A stretch of DNA of 64,000 nucleotides from Syntrophothermus lipocalidus DSM 12680 (GCF_000092405.1 NC_014220.1:496001-560000); one strand, 5' to 3'. Counted from the stretch's first letter, positions 8,025 through 17,779 are shown. A program made the numbers and translations. Notes: generated by a model not told the origin, from the letters alone.

Positions 8025-8774
8025 TCACAGCCTGCGGTTGATTTCTTCTAAAACCGCCCCGGTGTTGTCGGTATCGACCTTTACCAAGGCCGCGTGGTCT
8101 AGTTCGGTACGGCCTTTGTTGATTATGACCAAGTCTTGATAGAAGGTGGAAAACTCCTTAACAAAACCGGCCAACGGATACACAGTTAACGAGGAACCTA
8201 TGACGACAAGTAATTTGGCTCTCAAAATGAGGTCGCGGGCGTCGAAATAGTGATGGATGTGCTCGCCGAACAGCACTACATCCGGCTTCAGTATGCCCCC
8301 GCATTTTTCGCAAAGCGGAACTAGTTCAGGGTAAGCCTCGATATAACTCGCCGGATGAACATGGCCGCAGCCGTGGCGAGTACAAATGAAACGGTCACCG
8401 TTACCGTGGATGGGTATCACGTTCCGACTGCCGGCCCTTTGATGCAGGTTATCGATGTTCTGGGTGACGATACCTTTAACGAAGCCGCGTTTTTCCAGTT
8501 CGGCCAGCATAAAATGGGCTTTACTGGGCTCTACGGGCGGGAACATAAAGTGTTTACGGTAGAACTCGTAAAAGGCTTCGGGATTGCGCTTGAAAGCATC
8601 GATGTTTATGATGTTCATTACCCGCTGTTCACATAGAGTCCGGTATATGCCTTTTTCCCCGCGAAAATCCGGTATACCTGCCTCGGTGCTGATGCCGGCA
8701 CCGGTCACGACTACCGTATTTTTAGATTTAGACATGAGGTCTACGATGCGGCTTATCGCTTGCTCGCGATCCAC
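8025..8774 (-). CDS. NAD-dependent protein deacylase, sirtuin family
   Basis: A 249-residue Sir2 protein. The NAD-binding motif GAGISTEAGIPDFRG lies near residues 25-40, followed by TQNIDNLHQRAG, the catalytic His in PIHGNG, and a Zn module with Cys-X4-Cys (CTRHGC) and Cys-X2-Cys (CEKC). It removes acyl groups from lysines using NAD. In syntrophic fatty-acid oxidisers sirtuins may counter non-enzymatic acylation by accumulated acyl-CoAs; that role is inference. The GTG start at 8774 follows GGAGGTGA at 5 bases. It is on its own between the AcuB-like gene and the GGDEF/HD-GYP gene, all on the minus strand. Confidence 0.93.
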   Translation of the reverse strand: MDREQAISRIVDLMSKSKNTVVVTGAGISTEAGIPDFRGEKGIYRTLCEQRVMNIINIDAFKRNPEAFYEFYRKHFMFPPVEPSKAHFMLAELEKRGFVKGIVTQNIDNLHQRAGSRNVIPIHGNGDRFICTRHGCGHVHPASYIEAYPELVPLCEKCGGILKPDVVLFGEHIHHYFDARDLILRAKLLVVIGSSLTVYPLAGFVKEFSTFYQDLVIINKGRTELDHAALVKVDTDNTGAVLEEINRRL

Positions 8775-8838
8775 TCACTTCACCTCCATCTATAATTATA
8801 GCTTTACGGCATGCGAGCACAAATCCGCTATGTCTCCA

Positions 8839-11574
8839 TTATGAAAACGAGGATTCAATAGCCGGCAGAACTACGGATATGAACAGATTAACCAGTTCAG
8901 GATCAAACTGGGTTCCGGCACAGGCCCTGAGTTCTGCCACAGCCTCGGCGGAGGAGCGGGCTTTCCGATAGGGACGATCGTTGGTTATGGCATCGTAAGC
9001 ATCGGCAATAGCAAATATCCGCGACTCCAGCGGTATGGCGGTTTCTTTCAAGCCCAGCGGATACCCCGAGCCGTCCCAGCGTTCATGGTGGTGGAGTATC
9101 CACTCGGCTATAGGAACCAACTCCGGAGCGGACAAGGCGATACGATGGCCGACGGTGCAGTGTTTTGCTACTTCTCTCTTTTCTTCAGGAGTTAGGGGGC
9201 CCGGTTTCATCAGGATGTGTTGAGGAACCCTGATTTTGCCGATGTCGTGGAAATACGCCATGAGACGGAAGTCATCCAGGCGGCTAGAAGGCATGCCCAC
9301 CGCTCTGGCCAAAAGAAGAAGAGTCTTTTGCAGTCGGTCTCCGTGCCCTTGGGCCAAAAAGTCACGTTCGGCCAAAGCGTGCATTAAAGTTTGTTTCAGG
9401 TACAGGTGGCTACCCTTATACTGGCGCAGTTTAGCTTGATACATGTTATTGTCCGCTCTTTCCAGAGCATCTTGGACTGCAGGACCCGGCTCTTGGCACA
9501 GCCCAACCCCTGCTGATATACTTAGGGGCAAGTCCGGATTAGTCGAGTTGTACAAATCAACGGCTTGATAGAGTTCGGCATATCTGGTTTCCATGTCTTG
9601 GTGGTCGTGCAGGGGAAAGATAGCCACGAACTCGTCTCCTCCGGTGCGGAATATCTTGGCTTTATTTTCAAAACAACTTTTCAAGAGCTGGGCAAAGACT
9701 TCGAGCAGGCGGTCGCCCGCCAGGTGGCCCAAGACGTCATTGACCAGCTTGAGGCCATCAACGTCGCAAACCATGATCCCCATAGGAAAGGTCTCCGATA
9801 GGGTCTGTATCCTCTCGAGTTCTTGTTGAAAAGCGTGGCGGTTGTGCACCTTAGTTAGGTTATCGTACAGGCTTATCTCCTGCAGGTACTTTGTATACTT
9901 GTGGTGTTCGGTCACGTCCCTTATGACGGCTACAGCTTGATCCCCGAAAAGCGGGACTACGTGAGCCTGAAAATAACGCTCGTCCGAATTAGAACAGCTG
10001 AACTGGGTAACACCAGCCTTCCGGGTTTGGATGACTTCGGAGAGGGTTTGTTCCAAGGCCCGATTTATGCTGGGGACAAAAACCTCCGGCAGGTTCTTTC
10101 CAACCGCTCGCGCGTAGTCTAGATCCAGGGCAGCGTTGTAACCGGCCCTGATGTCGAGTACGGTGCCGTCGGCTTTCAGCCTGAGGTAGAGATCGGGTAA
10201 GGCCTCCATTACAGCCTCTAGTTCGGACAAGGTGTTTTTCAGCTGTTCTTCCATCTGAACCCTATAGGTTATATCCCGGAGGGACTGGACTGCCCCCTTG
10301 ATTTTGCCCTTTCGGTCATAGATGGGCTTGGCTTTAGCCCAGAGCGTTTTTCCATCTAGCATCGGGACCTTGGTTTCAACAGTCAAGGTTTGGTCTTCGA
10401 TATGTAGTAGCTTGTCGTACAGTTCTACCGTTTCACTATCATAAGACAAGGCGAGATCGGCCAGCAATGGCCGGCGGCAGCCGTAAAAAGGCAAGGCGTA
10501 TTCGTAGTCACCTTTACCGATGATTTCACCAGCCTTGACCCCACTAAGTTGTTCCATAGCCTGGTTCCAGACTGTAACCTTTCCTTCGGCGTCGATGGCA
10601 AAGAAGGGATCGGGGAAAAAGTTTACGATATCCTGTAGCAACCGGGCGGATTCGTGTATAATTCGGTCCGACCGGCAACGCTGGATAGCGTGGGCAATGC
10701 ATTGAGCAGCCATAGATAATAACCGGATGCTGTCCTCGTGCCACTCTCTTTTTTCTCTGACCGCGTCGAAGCCCAGAAAGCCCAGCAAATTACCCCCGTG
10801 ACCCGGTACAGACACGACTATGAGGGATTGTATGTCCTGCATCTCCAGGAGTTGTCTTTCGACCTCGGCTTCGGGGGGGAGTTCGGACACACTCGGGATG
10901 TACAGGTAAGGTTCAGTGTAAAGTTGTTTCATCCACCAGGAAAAGACTTCGGCTGGCAGCTTTTGCAGGTTGTGTTTCTGTGGTGAAATTCCGGGAGCAC
11001 ACCACTCGTGGGTATTGCTGGTGGTCCTCATGTCAGCAGAAAAAAGAAACAGGTAGCTGCGGTCTGCACCCACGAATTCACCTAATTTGGCCAGAGCTAG
11101 TTCTATGCAGGAGTCGAGGTTGGCTTCGTTGGATAAAAACAGAACCTGACTGATATGAGCTAGAAGCTTTTCAAACTGCAACTGGTGGTCCAAAAGCTGT
11201 TCGGCCTTCTTGCGAGCCGAGATATCCCGCAGAACCCCGCGAAATCCTGCTATTCTACCGTCGCCATTGATAACCGGGCTGACTGAGGTTTCTACCCAAA
11301 GCGTGGAACCGTCTGGGCGCAAGAGCTCCCATTCGAAGCCTCTTACCGGCTCACGGGTGAGAAAGACGCCGCTAAAAACCTTGTAAACCAGTTGAGCAGT
11401 CTCAGCTTTCATATATTCGGTGTAATTCTTACCCAAGAGTTCTGGGACGGGATAGCCGATTATCCGGGCCAATGCCCGGTTACAGACCAGCATGTTCCCT
11501 GCGAGGTCCACCTCAAAAAAGCCGTCTTCAATGGTGTCAAGTATGGTTTGGATTGTGTCATCTCTCGGCTGCAA
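8839..11574 (-). CDS. PAS-GAF-PAS-PAS-GGDEF-HD-GYP signalling protein
   Basis: A 911-residue protein without clear membrane segments. In order: PAS (about 5-122), GAF (about 140-295), PAS (about 310-430), PAS (about 440-560), GGDEF (about 570-725) and HD-GYP (about 735-905). The GGDEF motif is intact (TGGDEF at 644-649), but the RxxD inhibitory site is absent (NKAK instead). HD-GYP has HDIGKI and HHERWDGSGYP, as in active c-di-GMP phosphodiesterases. It may both make and degrade cyclic dinucleotides, or use GGDEF as a GTP sensor. The TTG start at 11574 follows GGAGGTGAA. The signal is unknown. Confidence 0.9.
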   Translation of the reverse strand: MQPRDDTIQTILDTIEDGFFEVDLAGNMLVCNRALARIIGYPVPELLGKNYTEYMKAETAQLVYKVFSGVFLTREPVRGFEWELLRPDGSTLWVETSVSPVINGDGRIAGFRGVLRDISARKKAEQLLDHQLQFEKLLAHISQVLFLSNEANLDSCIELALAKLGEFVGADRSYLFLFSADMRTTSNTHEWCAPGISPQKHNLQKLPAEVFSWWMKQLYTEPYLYIPSVSELPPEAEVERQLLEMQDIQSLIVVSVPGHGGNLLGFLGFDAVREKREWHEDSIRLLSMAAQCIAHAIQRCRSDRIIHESARLLQDIVNFFPDPFFAIDAEGKVTVWNQAMEQLSGVKAGEIIGKGDYEYALPFYGCRRPLLADLALSYDSETVELYDKLLHIEDQTLTVETKVPMLDGKTLWAKAKPIYDRKGKIKGAVQSLRDITYRVQMEEQLKNTLSELEAVMEALPDLYLRLKADGTVLDIRAGYNAALDLDYARAVGKNLPEVFVPSINRALEQTLSEVIQTRKAGVTQFSCSNSDERYFQAHVVPLFGDQAVAVIRDVTEHHKYTKYLQEISLYDNLTKVHNRHAFQQELERIQTLSETFPMGIMVCDVDGLKLVNDVLGHLAGDRLLEVFAQLLKSCFENKAKIFRTGGDEFVAIFPLHDHQDMETRYAELYQAVDLYNSTNPDLPLSISAGVGLCQEPGPAVQDALERADNNMYQAKLRQYKGSHLYLKQTLMHALAERDFLAQGHGDRLQKTLLLLARAVGMPSSRLDDFRLMAYFHDIGKIRVPQHILMKPGPLTPEEKREVAKHCTVGHRIALSAPELVPIAEWILHHHERWDGSGYPLGLKETAIPLESRIFAIADAYDAITNDRPYRKARSSAEAVAELRACAGTQFDPELVNLFISVVLPAIESSFS

Positions 11575-11592
11575 AAGCAGTTCACCTCCACC

Positions 11593-11820
11593 GTGAGCAC
11601 AGTAGTGAAAATCTACTTATTACGCGGGTCCTCGGCAGCCGGAGCACAACAGTTCCGTTAACTCAAAGACAGTAGTAACCACGAGGTGAAGGCTGCCCTG
11701 ACGAACTGGCAATAAAATCAAACTGCTACCTACGTGTTCTACAATCAGAGGAAGAAAACCTGCCTGGATCTTCCACAAATATTCGTCAATGTTCGACATT
11801 CCGGAATGAGGAATCGAGAT
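11593..11820. other. Non-coding gap upstream of the GGDEF/HD-GYP gene
   Basis: The stretch holds the presumed promoter of the minus-strand GGDEF/HD-GYP gene, but no convincing -35/-10 or -24/-12 pair was seen. A short palindrome ATTCCGGAAT occurs near 11800. No gene was recognised. Confidence 0.5.
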
Positions 11821-11862
11821 AAAAAAAGGGGCAACGACTGATTTGTAGAAACGCCGTTGCCC
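11821..11862 (-). terminator. Terminator of the beta-oxidation operon
   Basis: Read on the minus strand, GGGCAACG (11862-11855) pairs with CGTTGCCC (11836-11829) around an 18-base loop and runs into seven T residues (the A run at 11821-11827). It lies 41 bases beyond the thiolase stop. Confidence 0.85.
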
Positions 11863-11903
11863 GTAAGGAGGGTGTATTTATTTGAATGCAGCGCACCCTT
11901 AGG

Positions 11904-13106
11904 TTATATGTCCCGGGTCCAGAGGGCAGCCATTGCCGGTCCACCACCCACGCAGAGTGAAGCTCCGCCGATGGTCAAACCGAGCCTTTCCATTTCGTAG
12001 TACATGGATACTTGAATACGAAGGCCGGTACAGCCCACGGGATGGCCGAGACCGATGCCGGAGCCGTTATGGTTGACCTTGTCGAGGTCGAGCTCGATTC
12101 CGAAGTCCTCCTTAAGCATCCGGCCGACTCCCAGCCACTGAGCGGCAAAAGCTTCGTTGATTTCCCAGTATTCCACATCCTCGAACTTCAACCCCGCTTT
12201 ATTCAGAACCTTAGGAATAGCTACTGCCGGTCCTAAGCCCATAAACTTGGGGTCAACTCCTTCACTGCATACATATAGAAGCTTCATTAAGGGTTTGATG
12301 CCGAGTTCTTCGGCCTTCTTCTTGGTCATGAGGACCGCCGCCGCAGAACCGTCGTTGATACCGGAGGCATTACCGGCTGTGACTACGCCGCCTTTCTTGA
12401 AGACCGGAGGTAGCTGGGCTAATTTTTCTAGACTTGTATCCATAGGATGTTCGTCTTTGTCAACTACTTTGACTCCTTTCTTGGTCTTGATCTCCACCGG
12501 CACAATCTCCCGGGCGAAGATACCCTCGGCGTTGGCCTTAAGGGCACGGGTATGGCTCAACAGCGCTAGCTCATCGCATTCTTCCCTAGTTATTCCGTAC
12601 TTTTCGGCAACATTTTCGGCCGTGATCGCCATGTGTCCGGGTACCATTTTGTCAAACAGGCCATCGCAGATCATAGCGTCCTCGGCCTTGTCACCGTCAA
12701 ACAAGCGATAGCCGAATCTGGCTTTACGCAGAATGTACGGCACGTTGGTCATGCTTTCCGTTCCCACAACCAGGCTTATCTCGCTCTTGCCCAGCATGAG
12801 CTCGTTGGCTGCGATTTCAAGGGCGCGCATGGCGGAGGCGCAATTCTGATTGACCATGCAGGCCCAGCTGCTATGTCTCATGCCAATCGCCATAGCTACC
12901 TGGCGCGCTGGCCCGGAATCGTTACCGTGGTGGAGGCACATGCCTAAAACAAGACTATCAACCATTTCCGGCTGGATTCCGGCTCTTTTCAGTGCTTCGG
13001 TCGCGGTTATTGCTGACAGGTCATTGGCTTTCAAATCTTTCAGGCTTCCCATAAAATCTCCTATGGCCGTGCGGCATGCACTGACCATTACGACTTCGTT
13101 AATCAT
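11904..13106 (-). CDS. thl: Acetyl-CoA acetyltransferase (thiolase)
   Basis: A 400-residue thiolase that cleaves acetoacetyl-CoA with CoA to two acetyl-CoA, the last step of butyrate oxidation. Catalytic Cys89 lies in NQNCASAM, His355 in GHPVGCTG and Cys385 in SLCVGGG; NEAFAAQ is also present. The ATG follows GAGGAGGTAGG. It is the last gene of the minus-strand cluster, 203 bases after the CoA-transferase, with a hairpin in the gap, so it may also have separate expression. Biosynthetic use (acetoacetyl-CoA synthesis) is possible, but the neighbours argue for degradation. Confidence 0.93.
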   Translation of the reverse strand: MINEVVMVSACRTAIGDFMGSLKDLKANDLSAITATEALKRAGIQPEMVDSLVLGMCLHHGNDSGPARQVAMAIGMRHSSWACMVNQNCASAMRALEIAANELMLGKSEISLVVGTESMTNVPYILRKARFGYRLFDGDKAEDAMICDGLFDKMVPGHMAITAENVAEKYGITREECDELALLSHTRALKANAEGIFAREIVPVEIKTKKGVKVVDKDEHPMDTSLEKLAQLPPVFKKGGVVTAGNASGINDGSAAAVLMTKKKAEELGIKPLMKLLYVCSEGVDPKFMGLGPAVAIPKVLNKAGLKFEDVEYWEINEAFAAQWLGVGRMLKEDFGIELDLDKVNHNGSGIGLGHPVGCTGLRIQVSMYYEMERLGLTIGGASLCVGGGPAMAALWTRDI

Positions 13107-13183
13107 TCAAACCTACCTCCTCACAAGATAAGAATTTAGTACTAAGGATCAGCCGGAACGTGCTCGTTTCCGGCCAGATGTTT

Positions 13184-13228
13184 AAAAAAAGGGATAGGGT
13201 CGGACAGCGGCGCGGCTCACTGCCCGAC
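13184..13228 (-). terminator. Possible internal terminator or attenuator between CoA-transferase and thiolase
   Basis: On the minus strand GTCGGGCAG (13228-13220) pairs with CTGTCCGAC (13207-13199), with one G-U pair. Eight bases later comes a run of seven T. The gap between stem and T run is long for a good terminator, so partial read-through or an attenuation role is plausible. Two smaller hairpins sit nearby: AGAGAAG/CTTCTCT (13256-13275 area) and GCCGGAA/TTCCGGC (13152-13175 area). Confidence 0.4.
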
Positions 13229-13309
13229 GACTATAATACGGGGAGGTAACTGAGCAGAGAAGTAAAAACTTCTCTGGAAACCGGCTCGTAAATAAGTGCG
13301 AAACATCAG

Positions 13310-14653
13310 CTAAATCTTATTACTCCTCACCCATATCCTGAGGCCCTCTGCTTCTTTGATGAGCTCATCGCGAAAGTCCGGGTGAGCTATTTCAATCAGG
13401 GCTTCGGCCCGTTCCCAGGTGGATTTACCTTTCATGTTGGCAATGCCGTATTCGGTTACCACGTAGAAGTTTATGGTCCTGGGTACGGTAACGATGGTAC
13501 CCGGTTCTAAAGTTGGCACGATGCGCGATTTGATGTTACCCTGATCATCTTTGTAGGTCGAGCTGAGGCAAATGAAGCCTTTACCGCCTTTGGATTTGTA
13601 CGAACCGAAGATGAAGTCGAGCTGGCCGCCGGTTCCGGAAATGTGTCGAGGACCAGACGATTCAGATGCTACTTGTCCGTACAGATCCACTTGTACGGCG
13701 TTGTTGATGCAGACCATGTTATCATTTTGACCGATGACGAAGGGGTTGTTCGTGTAGTTTACCGGATAACTGGCACAAACCGGGTTGTTGTTCATGAACT
13801 CGTAGAGCTTGTTGGTTCCCATAGCAAACGTATAGACCATTTTACCTTTGTCGATCTGTTTGCGCCGTCCGGTAATACGCCCGGCTTCGTACATGTCGAC
13901 AAAGGAGTCCACCAGCATCTCGGTATGGACGCCCAGGTCTTTAAGGTCGGACTGGGCAATCATGGCTCCAATCGCGTTGGGCATGCCGCCGATTCCGAGC
14001 TGGAGGCAAGATCCGTCGTGAATTTCTTGCATTATGATTTCAGCCACTTTCTTGTCTACTTCACTTACCGGAGCAGGGGGCACCTCAATCATTGGATAAT
14101 TGGGGCCTTCTACAATATAGTCGATTTCGGAGATATGCAAGCACTCGCGGTTTCCACCCAGGCACTTGGGGACAGAAGTATTGACTTCGGCAATAACGAC
14201 CTTGGCGGCGTCGACTGCGGCGTGAGTGATAGAGTTAGAAGTACCCAAGTTGAAGAAACCGTGTTCGTCCATGGGTGTGACCATGATGAGGGATACATCT
14301 GGCTTGATGTATCCTCGTTCATAGAACGAGGGGACCTCGTGATAGGTTAGGGGTAAATAATTACACAGACCCTGGTCATGCAGCTTGCGGCTGGCCCCGC
14401 TGAAATGCAAATCGTCATAAATTACATGTTTTCTTTCGGGATCTGCCAGGACTGCCTTGGGCGGGAAAGGACAGGTCACCGTTCTTATGATAATGTTCTC
14501 TAGCTCGGGGACCCGCTTTGCCAGGGATTCGTCCAGGTAACGGGAGTTCATGACGAACTCGCCGTAGTGTACGAGATCACCAGACTTGATTACCGACATG
14601 GCCTCCTCGACGGGTACCAGTTTCTTTTTGTATTCTTCTTTGTAACTCAACAT
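13310..14653 (-). CDS. Acyl-CoA:carboxylate CoA-transferase (butyrate/acetate type)
   Basis: A 447-residue class I CoA-transferase of the acetyl-CoA hydrolase / 4-hydroxybutyrate CoA-transferase family. The glycine-rich [13 protein letters not shown] (218-230) and the GVHTEM segment with Glu245 correspond to the catalytic region of 4-hydroxybutyrate CoA-transferase. The C-terminal half has [19 protein letters not shown]. Inside a beta-oxidation operon the likely job is to activate butyrate by taking CoA from acetyl-CoA. Substrate preference cannot be read from the sequence. The start follows GGAGGGG at the ATG; the gap to the upstream acyl-CoA dehydrogenase is 51 bases. Confidence 0.88.
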   Translation of the reverse strand: MLSYKEEYKKKLVPVEEAMSVIKSGDLVHYGEFVMNSRYLDESLAKRVPELENIIIRTVTCPFPPKAVLADPERKHVIYDDLHFSGASRKLHDQGLCNYLPLTYHEVPSFYERGYIKPDVSLIMVTPMDEHGFFNLGTSNSITHAAVDAAKVVIAEVNTSVPKCLGGNRECLHISEIDYIVEGPNYPMIEVPPAPVSEVDKKVAEIIMQEIHDGSCLQLGIGGMPNAIGAMIAQSDLKDLGVHTEMLVDSFVDMYEAGRITGRRKQIDKGKMVYTFAMGTNKLYEFMNNNPVCASYPVNYTNNPFVIGQNDNMVCINNAVQVDLYGQVASESSGPRHISGTGGQLDFIFGSYKSKGGKGFICLSSTYKDDQGNIKSRIVPTLEPGTIVTVPRTINFYVVTEYGIANMKGKSTWERAEALIEIAHPDFRDELIKEAEGLRIWVRSNKI

Positions 14654-14704
14654 GGCTCATCAACCCCTCCTTACATCGGAAATCACAGTCTCCTCTAGAA
14701 TGTG

Positions 14705-15853
14705 CTACTTGGAAAACCGTCTGATGATGTCGTTGGCGATGACTATCCGCTGTACTTGAGCTGTTCCTTCGAAGATCTGCATTATCTTAGCATCGCGGAA
14801 ATACTTCTCTACCGGGTATTCCTTGGTGTACCCGTAACCACCGTAGATCTGTACAGCATCAGTAGCCACCTTCATGGCCACATCGCCGCAGAAGCACTTG
14901 GCTAGGGAAGCGGCGTCAGTATAGGGCAATCCTTGATCCTGTTTACAGGAAGCTTCGAGGTACAGTAGACGCCCGGCTTCGATTAACTGGGCCATATCCG
15001 CTAACATAAACTGGATGGCTTGGAAACTGATGATGGGCTTGCCGAACTGCTGCCTTTCCATGGCATACTTAACCGAGACTTCGAAGGCGGCCTGGGCAAC
15101 TCCCAAGGCCATAGCCGCGACGCAGGCCCTGGATATATCGAGGGTCTTCATCGCGATCTTAAAACCATCGCCTTCCTTGCCCAGCATGTTCTTGGCCGGT
15201 ACTTTTACATCCTCGAATATCACCTGTGTCGTATTGGAACTGCGAATGCCCAGCTTGTCTTCTTTCTTGCCGACCGAGATTCCAGGGGTATCGCGGTCAA
15301 CCATAAAAGCACATATGCCTTTGTGCCCGAGCTTCTTGTCCAGGGTTGCGAAGACCGTGTACTGCCCGGCTACCCCACCATTACTGATGAACTGCTTGGT
15401 ACCGTTCAGAATGTACTCGTCGCCAACCTTCTGGCAGCGGGTGGACAGCCCGGCTACGTCAGAACCGGCACCCGGCTCGGTCAGGCAAAATGCTCCGATG
15501 ACCCCTTCGAGCTCACGCCCGTACCACCATTTCTTTTGTTCGTCGGTAGCAGCGATCAATACCGGGTCAGCGGCCAAAAGGGTGCTGGCGGCCATAGTAG
15601 TGCAGATACCTGCGTCTCCACGTGCTATTTCCTCCACCACCAGGTTCTGTGCAACGTGGTCGAGGCCAGGTCCGCCGTACTCGGCAGGCACACCGATGTT
15701 CATCAAGCCTACTTCTTGCATCTTCTTAACGCATTCCCAGGGAAACTCGTCTTTGGCATCCCATTCTTGAGCATAGGGGACGATTTCGTTGTCCGCGAAA
15801 TCACGAGCCATCCTACGCATCATTTCTTGTTCTTCGGTAAATCTAAAATCCAT
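14705..15853 (-). CDS. bcd: Acyl-CoA dehydrogenase, probably butyryl-CoA dehydrogenase
   Basis: A 382-residue flavoprotein of short-chain acyl-CoA dehydrogenase length. FAD/substrate motifs include FCLTEPGAGSD (about 137-147) and the C-terminal YGGYGYTKEYPVEKYFRD. The catalytic base is Glu362 in IFEGTAQ. It oxidises butyryl-CoA to crotonyl-CoA, passing electrons to an electron-transfer flavoprotein; no etfAB gene is in this window. The ATG follows AGGAGGGAAT. The place between crt and the CoA-transferase fits butyrate oxidation. Longer or branched acyl-CoAs cannot be excluded. Confidence 0.9.
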   Translation of the reverse strand: MDFRFTEEQEMMRRMARDFADNEIVPYAQEWDAKDEFPWECVKKMQEVGLMNIGVPAEYGGPGLDHVAQNLVVEEIARGDAGICTTMAASTLLAADPVLIAATDEQKKWWYGRELEGVIGAFCLTEPGAGSDVAGLSTRCQKVGDEYILNGTKQFISNGGVAGQYTVFATLDKKLGHKGICAFMVDRDTPGISVGKKEDKLGIRSSNTTQVIFEDVKVPAKNMLGKEGDGFKIAMKTLDISRACVAAMALGVAQAAFEVSVKYAMERQQFGKPIISFQAIQFMLADMAQLIEAGRLLYLEASCKQDQGLPYTDAASLAKCFCGDVAMKVATDAVQIYGGYGYTKEYPVEKYFRDAKIMQIFEGTAQVQRIVIANDIIRRFSK

Positions 15854-15886
15854 CTCTATTCCCTCCTAAACTGGCTCATTCTCGGG

Positions 15887-16666
15887 TTACTTGCCTTGAA
15901 ATACCGGTTTTCTCTTTTCCAGGAAAGCTTTCATACCTTCCTTTTGGTCAGCGGTGCTGAACAGGAACGACCAGGTTTTTTGCTCAAAAAGCAGGCCGGA
16001 TGGAAGGTCTACGCTACCCCCATAGTTGATACAAGTCTTGGCCATTCTCATGGCAATCGGAGCCTTGCCAGCCAGTTTTTTGGCTATTTTCTTAGCTTCG
16101 TCCATAAGGCTCTCGAGGGGGACCACTTTAGTTACCAACCCTATACTTAAGGCGGTCTGGGCATCGATCGGATCTCCGGTGAATATCAATTGCTTCGCCC
16201 ATCCCTCGCCTACAAGCCTGGCTAGACGCTGGGTCCCACCTGCACCCGGCATGATGCCAAGGTTAATTTCCGGCTGCCCTATTGTCGTGCCTTCAGCCGC
16301 AATTCTGATGTCACACCCCATAGCCAGCTCGCAGCCGCCGCCCAGGGCAAGGCCAGCGATGGCTGCTATTACCGGTTTGGGCAGATTAGCTATCTTGTCG
16401 ATGGTTTGATGGCAGAGGGCTATAAAAGCTTCTGCTTTTAGGGAGTCCGCGTCCAGCATGTAGGCTATATCTCCCCCGGCTGCGAAAGCCTTACTCCCGC
16501 CCGTAATAATCACCGCTTTCACTTCGTCGTCAGCGGCAATCTGGTCGATGAGCTGGCCCAATTCTCTCATCAATACGTCGTTCAAAGCATTGAAGAACTT
16601 GGGCCGATTCAAGGTTATAATGCCTATATTGCCATCTTTCTCATACAGTAGGGTTTCAAACTCCAC
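15887..16666 (-). CDS. crt: 3-hydroxybutyryl-CoA dehydratase / enoyl-CoA hydratase (crotonase)
   Basis: A 259-residue crotonase with both catalytic glutamates: Glu113 (GGGCELAMGCDI) and Glu133 (GQPEINLGIMPGAGGTQR). It hydrates crotonyl-CoA to 3-hydroxybutyryl-CoA in the oxidative direction. It begins 11 bases after hbd and lies 33 bases before the acyl-CoA dehydrogenase, so all are one transcript. It contrasts with the PaaG-like paralogue at 1096, which lacks both glutamates. Confidence 0.94.
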   Translation of the reverse strand: MEFETLLYEKDGNIGIITLNRPKFFNALNDVLMRELGQLIDQIAADDEVKAVIITGGSKAFAAGGDIAYMLDADSLKAEAFIALCHQTIDKIANLPKPVIAAIAGLALGGGCELAMGCDIRIAAEGTTIGQPEINLGIMPGAGGTQRLARLVGEGWAKQLIFTGDPIDAQTALSIGLVTKVVPLESLMDEAKKIAKKLAGKAPIAMRMAKTCINYGGSVDLPSGLLFEQKTWSFLFSTADQKEGMKAFLEKRKPVFQGK

Positions 16667-16677
16667 GGTTTCACCCC

Positions 16678-17535
16678 CTACTTCTTGGTGTAATCATAGA
16701 ACCCCTTGCCGGTCTTCATGCCCAGGTGTCCTGCTCTGACTTTTTGCCGGAAGGCCAAGGACGGGCGATACTTGGAATCACCGAACTCTCTCCAGTAATA
16801 CTCGCAAATAGCCAGTACCACATCTATGCCTACCAGGTCGCACAAAGCCAGCGGGCCCATCGGCATATTCGCACCGAGTTTCATGGCCTTATCGATTTCT
16901 TCAGCGGAAGCTATGCCTTCTTGATAAACTATAGCTGCTTCATTGATGTACGGAACCAGGATGCGGTTGACTATGAAACCAGGGGATTCTTTAGCTCTTA
17001 CCGGCTCTTTACCAATCTTGCGAGATAGATCCATGACCGCTTCCACGACATCATCCGTGGTTTCGGCTCCGGGGATAACCTCTATTAACTTCATAACCGG
17101 TACCGGGTTGAAGAAGTGCATCCCTACCACCTTGTTTGGGCGGTTGGTGGCTGCCGCAATCTCGGTTATACTCAGGGCTGAGGTGTTGCTCGCCAGTATA
17201 GCGTCCGGACCGCATATTTCTCCGAGTTGCTTAAATACCTTTTTCTTGATATCGATGTTTTCGACAATTGCTTCTATTACTATGTCGCAATCCTTGAAAG
17301 CGGCGTTATCGGTACTGGTTGTGACCAAGGCGTTAAGCTTTTCGGCTTGATCGGCTGCCATCTTGCCCTTTTCCACAGCCTTGCTCCAGTTCTTGTTCAT
17401 GCCCTTTACTGCCTTGTCCACAAACTCGGGGGCTATGTCCACGAGTACCACTTTAAACCCGGCTTCTGCACAGACCTGAGCAATACCTGCTCCCATGGTG
17501 CCTGCTCCCAATACTCCTATAGCTTTGAATTCCAT
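16678..17535 (-). CDS. hbd: 3-hydroxybutyryl-CoA dehydrogenase
   Basis: A 285-residue NAD(P)-dependent enzyme with the Rossmann motif GAGTMGAGIAQ (10-20), catalytic His140 in GMHFFNPVPVMK, and the C-terminal dimerisation domain ending in GMKTGKGFYDY. It oxidises 3-hydroxybutyryl-CoA to acetoacetyl-CoA. It is the first gene of the operon, about 105 bases downstream of the expected start site of the sigma-54 promoter at 17653-17668. The ATG follows AAGGGAGGTA. Confidence 0.95.
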   Translation of the reverse strand: MEFKAIGVLGAGTMGAGIAQVCAEAGFKVVLVDIAPEFVDKAVKGMNKNWSKAVEKGKMAADQAEKLNALVTTSTDNAAFKDCDIVIEAIVENIDIKKKVFKQLGEICGPDAILASNTSALSITEIAAATNRPNKVVGMHFFNPVPVMKLIEVIPGAETTDDVVEAVMDLSRKIGKEPVRAKESPGFIVNRILVPYINEAAIVYQEGIASAEEIDKAMKLGANMPMGPLALCDLVGIDVVLAICEYYWREFGDSKYRPSLAFRQKVRAGHLGMKTGKGFYDYTKK

Positions 17536-17652
17536 CCCAATACCTCCCTTAGGCTGTTCAGGTTTTTGTAAGACGAAGTGGCAACTTTATCGATTTCGCC
17601 CCTTTCCCCTCCTTCCCGATATGGGTTCTAACCGTTCCTGTCGAAACCGTGG

Positions 17653-17668
17653 AGCAATAACCGTGCCA
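17653..17668 (-). promoter_or_regulatory. Sigma-54 (-24/-12) promoter of the beta-oxidation operon
   Basis: On the minus strand the site reads TGGCACGGTTATTGCT, a full match to the consensus TGGCACGNNNNTTGCW. It lies 118 bases before the hbd start, just after the terminator of the adjacent sigma-54 activator gene, with a 17-bp palindrome about 110 bases further upstream. Transcription should start near 17641. This is strong evidence that butyrate oxidation is controlled by sigma-54 and an enhancer-binding protein. Confidence 0.9.
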
Positions 17669-17694
17669 ACATACCCAGTGCAGCAGCGAGAGGA

Positions 17695-17736
17695 GAAAAA
17701 AACAGCATAAGCTCGGGGTTCCGAGCTTATGCTGTT
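17695..17736 (-). terminator. Terminator of the sigma-54 activator gene
   Basis: AACAGCATAAGCTCGG (17701-17716) and CCGAGCTTATGCTGTT (17721-17736) form a perfect 16-bp stem with a 4-base loop. On the minus strand it is followed by seven T. It lies 140 bases after the activator stop and insulates the downstream operon promoter from read-through. Confidence 0.9.
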
Positions 17737-17779
17737 CTATTTGTCAAGCTTGCCTTAAGTCCGAAAATCTTATCTCAAT

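Noticed and set aside
13643-14350. 235-residue open frame on the plus strand opposite the CoA-transferase
   Set aside because: It is the antisense shadow of a well-supported gene and shows no family motif; the same holds for the long plus-strand frames at 15015-16150.
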